The notes beneath the pieces were generated by a model. The model was not told the origin of the DNA, made no database searches, and saw only the letters and a list, made by a program, of their open reading frames with translations. Positions 5,452 to 9,491 of a stretch of 9,491 nucleotides of DNA are shown in pieces. A program made the translations under genes and the position numbers. Each line of letters begins with the position of its first letter. Within the stretch, counting starts at the first letter, position 1. Origin of the DNA: Ruminococcus sp. UBA946 (GTDB lineage Bacteria > Bacillota > Clostridia > Oscillospirales > Ruminococcaceae); contig DBCY01000023.1 in assembly GCA_002293295.1 (NCBI GenBank), forward strand, positions 19,432 through 28,922, in the 5' to 3' direction.

Positions 5452-6129
5452 ATGAATGCTTGGTGGGACGGACTTGATTTGGTAATGAAAATACTGTATT
5501 GTATTTCGATACCGTCTACGCTGGTTCTTATACTTCAGACAATTTTTTCAGTCGCCGGTTTCGGTGACGGACCTGATATAAATGTCAGTGACACATCGGG
5601 ATTTGATTTTGAAACGGATACGGGCGCTGACATCGGTTTTGATATTGACCTTGACGCTGCAGCTTCCGCTGATGCCGGAACGATTGCCGAAACCGGCTTA
5701 AATAATGTGGTGCCGAACCTCAACGCGCTGAAGCTTTTTACGGTTCAGGGAATACTGGCGTTTTTCTCCGTCTTTTCCTGGATGTCCATTGTACTTATTT
5801 CACTGGGAGTACCTTCCGCCGGAGCCGTTATTATCGGTATTATAGCCGGATTCGCCGCGATGTACGGGGTCGCTCTGCTCATTAAAACGCTGAAGGGTCT
5901 GGCTGAGAACGGCAATGTAAATTTCAGGAACGCCATCGGCGAAAGCGCGGTCGTGTATATTCCCGTACCTGCCGGAGGACAGGGGGAGGGGAAGGTAACA
6001 ATTACCTTCCAGGGCAAGTTTATGGAATGCGACGCCATAACGCTTGAAAACAGAACCTTAAAGACGGGTCAGAGCGTGCGTGTCACCGATTTAAGGGGAG
6101 ATGTTCTTGTTGTCGAGCAGGAGGACTGA
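5452..6129 (+). CDS. NfeD/YuaF-like membrane protein with C-terminal OB fold
   Basis: Integral membrane partner of the flotillin downstream, 225 residues. ATG at 5452 is chosen because GGGAGGGG lies 9-11 bases upstream; the longer frame opens at 5395 inside the -10 box and cannot be used from this promoter. Membrane segments are at about 10-33, 97-119 and 121-146. Between the first and second is an Asp/Gly/Ala-rich acidic loop (about 39-83). The last 65-70 residues, with VNFRNAIGESAVVYIP, KVTITFQGKFMECDAI and GQSVRVTDLRGDVLVVEQED-type strands, fit the NfeD-type OB fold, which in B. subtilis YuaF sits next to flotillin YuaG. The context (45-base gap to the flotillin gene) agrees. NfeD proteins are thought to help organise flotillin assemblies. 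No protease domain is present, so it is the short NfeD type. Regulation is probably by the operator at 5401-5415. Confidence 0.85.
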   Translation: MNAWWDGLDLVMKILYCISIPSTLVLILQTIFSVAGFGDGPDINVSDTSGFDFETDTGADIGFDIDLDAAASADAGTIAETGLNNVVPNLNALKLFTVQGILAFFSVFSWMSIVLISLGVPSAGAVIIGIIAGFAAMYGVALLIKTLKGLAENGNVNFRNAIGESAVVYIPVPAGGQGEGKVTITFQGKFMECDAITLENRTLKTGQSVRVTDLRGDVLVVEQED

Positions 6130-6174
6130 CCGATTGCTTAACATAAAAGCAAAAAAATTTAGGAGGGTCTATAA

Positions 6175-7818
6175 ATGGAGGGTATTCAGCTTATAATCTT
6201 AATCTGCGTTATAGTGGTGGTTGTGTTTTCGGCGTTCATGGCGATTCTGTCGAGATACCGCAAATGTCCGTCCGATAAAGTGCTTGTAATTTACGGTAAG
6301 GTGGGCACGGACGCAAACGGAGTTACCAAAAGCGCCCGGTGTATTCACGGCGGAGCCGCGTTTATCGTTCCGGTTATCCAGTCATACCAGTACCTTGATT
6401 TAACGCCGATGTCCATTAACGTCGACTTGAAGAGCGCGCTGTCAAAACAGAACATCCGAGTCGATGTTCCGTCCAGGTTCACCGTGGGTATTTCCACCGA
6501 ACCGGGAATAATGCAGAATGCCGCCGAGCGCCTGCTCGGACTGAAGCTAATGGAAATCCAGGAGCTTGCCAAGGACATCATTTTCGGTCAGCTCCGCCTT
6601 GTTATCGCTACAATGGATATTGAGGAAATCAACACCGACCGCGATAAATTCCTTGTGGCAGTATCTAACAATGTTGAAATCGAACTCAAAAAAATCGGTC
6701 TGCGTCTTATTAACGTTAACGTAACCGATATTAACGATGAATCAGGCTATATAGACGCTCTCGGTAAGGAAGCCGCCGCAAAGGCTATTAACGACGCTAA
6801 AAAATCAGTTGCCGAAAAGGACAGGGACGGTGCTATCGGTCAGGCGAACGCTTACAGGGACCAGCGTATACAAGTAGCCGCCGCGAACGCAACCGCAATC
6901 GAGGGTGAAAACGCCGCTAAAATAGAAATTGCACAGTCGGAGGCGATTCGCAAGCAAAAGGAAGCCGAAGCCGAAGCGCGTTCCCAGAACGACGCCAAAA
7001 AGCTTATAGCCGAAACCCAGCGCGACGGTGAAATCGGTCAGGCAAACGCGCATAAGGACCAGCGTATACAGGTTGCCGCCGCAAACGCGTCCGCAATCGA
7101 GGGTGAAAACAACGCTAAAATCTCCGTTGCGCAGTCCGAGGCAGTCAGGCGCGAAAAGGAAGCCGAAGCATTAAAGCAGGCTATAGCCGCCGAAGCTATC
7201 CAGACGGCAAAGGCAAAGCAGGATGCTTACCAGGCTCAGCAGGAAGCCGAGCTTGCAAGAGCGGAGCTTGAAATGGCGTCCCAGAAAGCAGACATTATCG
7301 TTAAAACGCAGATTAAAAAGGAACAGGCTGTTATCGAAGCCGAAACCGAAGCCGAGGTAATCCGCCGCAAAGCCGAAGCCGAAGCCGACGTTATCCGTAA
7401 AAAAGCTCAGGGTGAAGCCGACGCTTCCTTTGCAATGATGATGGCTGAGGCAAAGGGCGCAAAGGAAATCCTTGAAAAACAGGCTGAGGGTATGAAAGCC
7501 CTTGTGGAAGCTTCCGGCGGGGACGCCGATTCGGCAGTCAAGCTCATTGTTGCCGATAAGCTTGAATCCCTTATGCAAATACAGGTTGACGCTATTAAAA
7601 ACATAAAAATCGATAAGGTTACTGTGTGGGACGGCGGCGCTAACGGCGAAGACGGCAAAACCGCGACTGCCGGTTTCCTGTCCGGCATTATGAAATCGGT
7701 ACCCCCCCTTAACGAGCTTTTCAGGCAGTCGGGCATGGAGCTTCCGTCACTTCTCGGAACTAATGCGGATTCCGATATAAAGACAGATGACGAAACGGTT
7801 TCCAACATAAAAATTTAA
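6175..7818 (+). CDS. floT: Flotillin-like SPFH/band 7 protein
   Basis: Membrane-associated scaffold of functional membrane microdomains, 547 residues. An AGGAGGG 7 bases ahead of ATG 6175 fixes the start. Residues 4-26 are a hydrophobic anchor (IQLIILICVIVVVVF). An SPFH domain follows at about 31-200, with KVLVIYGKVG, the CIHGGAAFIVPVIQ segment, YLDLTPMSINVDL and INVNVTDINDESGYIDALGKEAAAKA. From about 200 to 445 lies an Ala/Glu/Gln/Lys-rich coiled coil with EAEA-type repeats that drives oligomerisation. The C-terminal part ends with PPLNELFRQSGMELPSLLG. It is somewhat longer than B. subtilis FloT (about 509), which is explained by a 66-residue tandem duplication (206-337). It follows the NfeD-like gene, as yuaG follows yuaF. 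Other SPFH classes (YqiK, stomatin) are less likely given the long coiled coil and partner; YqiK is the closest alternative. Confidence 0.94.
   Translation: MEGIQLIILICVIVVVVFSAFMAILSRYRKCPSDKVLVIYGKVGTDANGVTKSARCIHGGAAFIVPVIQSYQYLDLTPMSINVDLKSALSKQNIRVDVPSRFTVGISTEPGIMQNAAERLLGLKLMEIQELAKDIIFGQLRLVIATMDIEEINTDRDKFLVAVSNNVEIELKKIGLRLINVNVTDINDESGYIDALGKEAAAKAINDAKKSVAEKDRDGAIGQANAYRDQRIQVAAANATAIEGENAAKIEIAQSEAIRKQKEAEAEARSQNDAKKLIAETQRDGEIGQANAHKDQRIQVAAANASAIEGENNAKISVAQSEAVRREKEAEALKQAIAAEAIQTAKAKQDAYQAQQEAELARAELEMASQKADIIVKTQIKKEQAVIEAETEAEVIRRKAEAEADVIRKKAQGEADASFAMMMAEAKGAKEILEKQAEGMKALVEASGGDADSAVKLIVADKLESLMQIQVDAIKNIKIDKVTVWDGGANGEDGKTATAGFLSGIMKSVPPLNELFRQSGMELPSLLGTNADSDIKTDDETVSNIKI
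6790..7185 (+). repeat. 198-bp tandem duplication inside floT
   Basis: Codons 206-271 and 272-337 encode two adjacent 66-residue units, each starting NDAKK. Shared blocks include IGQANA, DQRIQVAAANA, AIEGEN and KEAEA. Hand alignment gives 47 of 66 identical residues with no gap. At DNA level there are long identical runs such as GGACCAGCGTATACA and GCAATCGAGGGTGAAAAC. The 66-residue length and ungapped alignment keep the coiled-coil register. Confidence 0.88.
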
Positions 7819-7824
7819 TGCCGG

Positions 7825-7856
7825 AAGACGGGGCGATGCCTGCATCGTTCCGTTTT
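7825..7856 (+). terminator. Probable intrinsic terminator or attenuator after floT
   Basis: ACGGGGCGATG (7828-7838) pairs with CATCGTTCCGT (7843-7853), with two G-U pairs and a CCTG loop. Flanking AAG/TTT extends the stem, and the T run is only TTTT. It starts 7 bases after the floT stop. With no obvious new promoter before the next gene, partial read-through that lowers downstream expression is the likely reading. Confidence 0.65.
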
Positions 7857-7891
7857 AAACAGATAATTATTATTTTTTGAGGATATTTATT

Positions 7892-8185
7892 ATGAAAAAC
7901 ATATTCTGGGTCAGTCTTTGTTATAAAGGAGCGCATGGCGGAGGCTTATACCTGAAAGAAGACAGGCTGATTTTCAGGACAAATAAACTCCAGCTTCCGG
8001 AAAGTATGAAACATATAAGCATAAGGTATGAGGATTTAGACAAAGTATCTTTCAGCTCTGCGCTTGCCATTTTTCCTGCCGTTACTATTAACTTGAAGGA
8101 TGGCTCTTCATATAAATTCATAACATTAAGCAGAGATAAGATTTCGCGTTTTATCGGCAGTAAAATCAAAGCAGGGGTTCAGTAA
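7892..8185 (+). CDS. Small PH/GRAM-like domain protein
   Basis: A 97-residue protein. ATG 7892 has TGAGGAT upstream at a 9-base spacing; a TTG at 7877 would extend it by five residues but overlaps that ribosome site. The middle reads GGGLYLKEDRLIFRTNKLQLP (about 16-36), then IRYEDLDKVSFSS (about 44-56), TINLKDGSSYKFITLSRDKI (about 65-84). This alternation of strands, with a polar turn and a final helix (RDKISRFIGSKIK), is typical of GRAM or bacterial PH-like domains, which often act at membranes. No signal peptide or membrane helix is seen. It lies 73 bases after floT, past a leaky-looking terminator. The fold is inferred from pattern only and the role in flotillin biology is unknown. Confidence 0.72.
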   Translation: MKNIFWVSLCYKGAHGGGLYLKEDRLIFRTNKLQLPESMKHISIRYEDLDKVSFSSALAIFPAVTINLKDGSSYKFITLSRDKISRFIGSKIKAGVQ

Positions 8186-8226
8186 TCTTGATTTACAATC
8201 CGGTATTATAAAGGAGTGTGAGCAGA

Positions 8227-9276
8227 GTGAAAAAAATATCAGTAATCTTATCGCTTTTAATGATTGTTTTAATAGCGGCGGGGTGTACCGATACAGATGA
8301 AAATACCGGCGGCATTGAAAAAACTTCTGCATATTCAAGCGAAGATGTGATTATCGGGAAGGGAACGGAATGGGAACTCAATGGAGTTCTGACTGTTCCG
8401 CAGAATTCAGGTGAAGATAATCCGTGCCCTGCGGTGGTATTGGTTCACGGTTCAGGACCGCAGGATATGAATGAAGCTATATATGAAAACAAACCGTTCC
8501 TGGATATTGCCGATTATTTATCCTCACACGGAACAGCGGTTATCCGATATGATAAACGCACTTTGACACACGGTCAGAAAATGATGCAGGAACTTGGCGG
8601 AAGCCTTACTGTTTATGAAGAAACGGTGGAAGACGCTCTGCTTGCCGCAGATATTCTTAAATCCGACCCACGTATTAATAAGGATAAGGTTTTTATTCTC
8701 GGACACAGTATGGGCGGTATGCTTGCCCCGCGAATCCATGCCGAGGACGGGGATTTTGCCGGAATTATATCGCTTGCGGGTTCGCCCCGTTCTATTCATG
8801 AAATTTCTTATGATCAGCAGTTGGCGTTTGTGAAAACAATGCCGGAAGGAAAAGAAAAAGACGACGCTTCAGCGTTGCTTGACAAAGGAATTTATGACGC
8901 GTCAGTAGCGGAATTGCTGAGTTTGCCTGATGATGAAGCGAAAACTGCATTCATGCCGGGCGGAATATCGGCGTATTATTATAAGGAATGGGATCAAATA
9001 CCTGTTTCTGACTATGTAAATAATATTGATATACCCTTTTTAATAATGCAGGGTTCAGCTGATTTACAGGTCTTTGCCGATAAGGACTTTACCGCCTGGC
9101 AGGAACTGCTTGAAGGCCGTTCAAATGTCACCTTTAAGGTTTATGATAACTTAAACCACTATTTTATGAGGACAGCAGGAAAAAGCATAAACGAATTAAA
9201 TGACGAATACGCAATACCGGGTCATGTGGACGAGAGTGTTTTAACTGATATTTCAGATTGGATTAAAGATAACTGA
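8227..9276 (+). CDS. Alpha/beta hydrolase lipoprotein (serine esterase/peptidase type)
   Basis: Secreted, lipid-anchored hydrolase of 349 residues. The frame opens at GTG 8218, but AAGGAG (8211-8216) sits right against it; GTG 8227 with a 10-base spacer is the better start. The N-terminus is KK followed by a hydrophobic stretch and lipobox IAAGC, so Cys20 is the predicted lipidation site. The hydrolase domain starts at about 40. Oxyanion-loop motif LVHGSG is at 72-77; nucleophile elbow GHSMGG at 159-164 gives Ser161; GSADLQVF at 276-283 gives Asp279; NLNHYF at 308-313 gives His311. The triad is complete and the enzyme looks active. A helical cap lies at about 195-265. It resembles serine aminopeptidase/esterase (S33-like) proteins; the substrate is unknown. 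It is 41 bases after the PH-like gene and 23 bases before the next gene, so probably in the same operon. Confidence 0.9.
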   Translation: MKKISVILSLLMIVLIAAGCTDTDENTGGIEKTSAYSSEDVIIGKGTEWELNGVLTVPQNSGEDNPCPAVVLVHGSGPQDMNEAIYENKPFLDIADYLSSHGTAVIRYDKRTLTHGQKMMQELGGSLTVYEETVEDALLAADILKSDPRINKDKVFILGHSMGGMLAPRIHAEDGDFAGIISLAGSPRSIHEISYDQQLAFVKTMPEGKEKDDASALLDKGIYDASVAELLSLPDDEAKTAFMPGGISAYYYKEWDQIPVSDYVNNIDIPFLIMQGSADLQVFADKDFTAWQELLEGRSNVTFKVYDNLNHYFMRTAGKSINELNDEYAIPGHVDESVLTDISDWIKDN

Positions 9277-9299
9277 CAATTTGCCGTTTAGAGAGAATC

Positions 9300-9491
9300 A
9301 TGGCAGAATACATTATTTTAGGCGTTTTGCTGATATTTCTGATTTATATTTTCAGTATGTTCAGCCCTGCCTTTACTCAGAGAATCAACGAAAACCTGTA
9401 TGTGGTTTTCTGCGGTTTCGTTAATTTTTACGTATATAAAAAGGATAACACAATTTTGCTTTTTGACGCTGTATACACCGTGCATCATATT
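9300..9491 (+). CDS. Probable metallo-beta-lactamase-fold protein, N-terminal part only
   Basis: Starts at ATG 9300 and runs off the window after 64 codons. It opens with a membrane helix, IILGVLLIFLIYIFSMF (about 5-21), followed by RINENLYVVFCGFVNFYVYK and then a LLFDA segment (about 54-58). The pattern 'enly ... gfvNfYvyk ... ilfDa' matches the first beta strands of metallo-beta-lactamase-fold hydrolases, where the strand normally ends near DTG or DAG. The metal-binding HxHxDH motif would lie beyond the window, so activity cannot be judged. The ribosome site is weak (AGAGAG). It is 23 bases after the hydrolase gene, which suggests the same operon. Confidence 0.65.
   Translation, partial: MAEYIILGVLLIFLIYIFSMFSPAFTQRINENLYVVFCGFVNFYVYKKDNTILLFDAVYTVHHI

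Noticed and set aside
6134..6152. A terminator between the NfeD-like gene and floT (TTGCTT/AAGCAA followed by A/T-rich DNA)
   Set aside because: The stem is only about six AT-rich pairs and is followed mainly by A residues, then the floT ribosome site.

Overview
The window looks like a chromosomal segment of a low-to-moderate GC Firmicute, most likely a gut- or rumen-type member of the Clostridia. The reasons are consensus sigma-A promoters, strong AGGAGG ribosome sites, GTG starts, a two-domain TrkA with TrkH, a tiny Cys/Asn-rich membrane protein of a clostridial style, and a YuaF/YuaG-like flotillin pair. This assignment is an inference from gene style; no rRNA or tRNA is present to confirm it.

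Layout: (1) At 1-899 (+) is the 3' part of a GH26 endo-mannanase, closed by a strong bidirectional terminator. (2) At 948-1100 (-) is an unlisted 50-residue protein with ten cysteines, preceded by a compact structured leader RNA candidate. (3) At 1373-4221 (-) is a potassium uptake operon, trkA then trkH. Its roughly 250-nt upstream region holds a sigma-A-like promoter, two hairpins (the second a clear intrinsic terminator on the minus strand) and a further 8-bp hairpin, so it is either an attenuated leader or a small RNA. (4) At 4672-5229 (-) is an XRE-family regulator. (5) From 5452 (+) comes a divergent cluster: NfeD/YuaF-like membrane protein, flotillin, small PH/GRAM-like protein, lipoprotein alpha/beta hydrolase, and the start of a probable metallo-beta-lactamase-fold protein that runs off the window.

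The most informative spot is 5267-5415. Two divergent near-perfect sigma-A promoters face away from each other, and each has the same 15-bp palindrome, GTAAAT-N3-ATTTAC, over its predicted +1. This predicts that the XRE protein represses both itself and the flotillin operon. In Bacillus subtilis the related yuaF-yuaG operon is driven by sigma-W, so a dedicated XRE switch here would be a different wiring. The flotillin also carries a 66-residue tandem duplication in its coiled-coil arm, 47 of 66 residues identical by hand count.

Several starts were moved from the longest open frame to match ribosome sites and promoters: XRE to 5229, NfeD-like to 5452, PH-like to 7892, hydrolase to 8227, TrkA to 4221.
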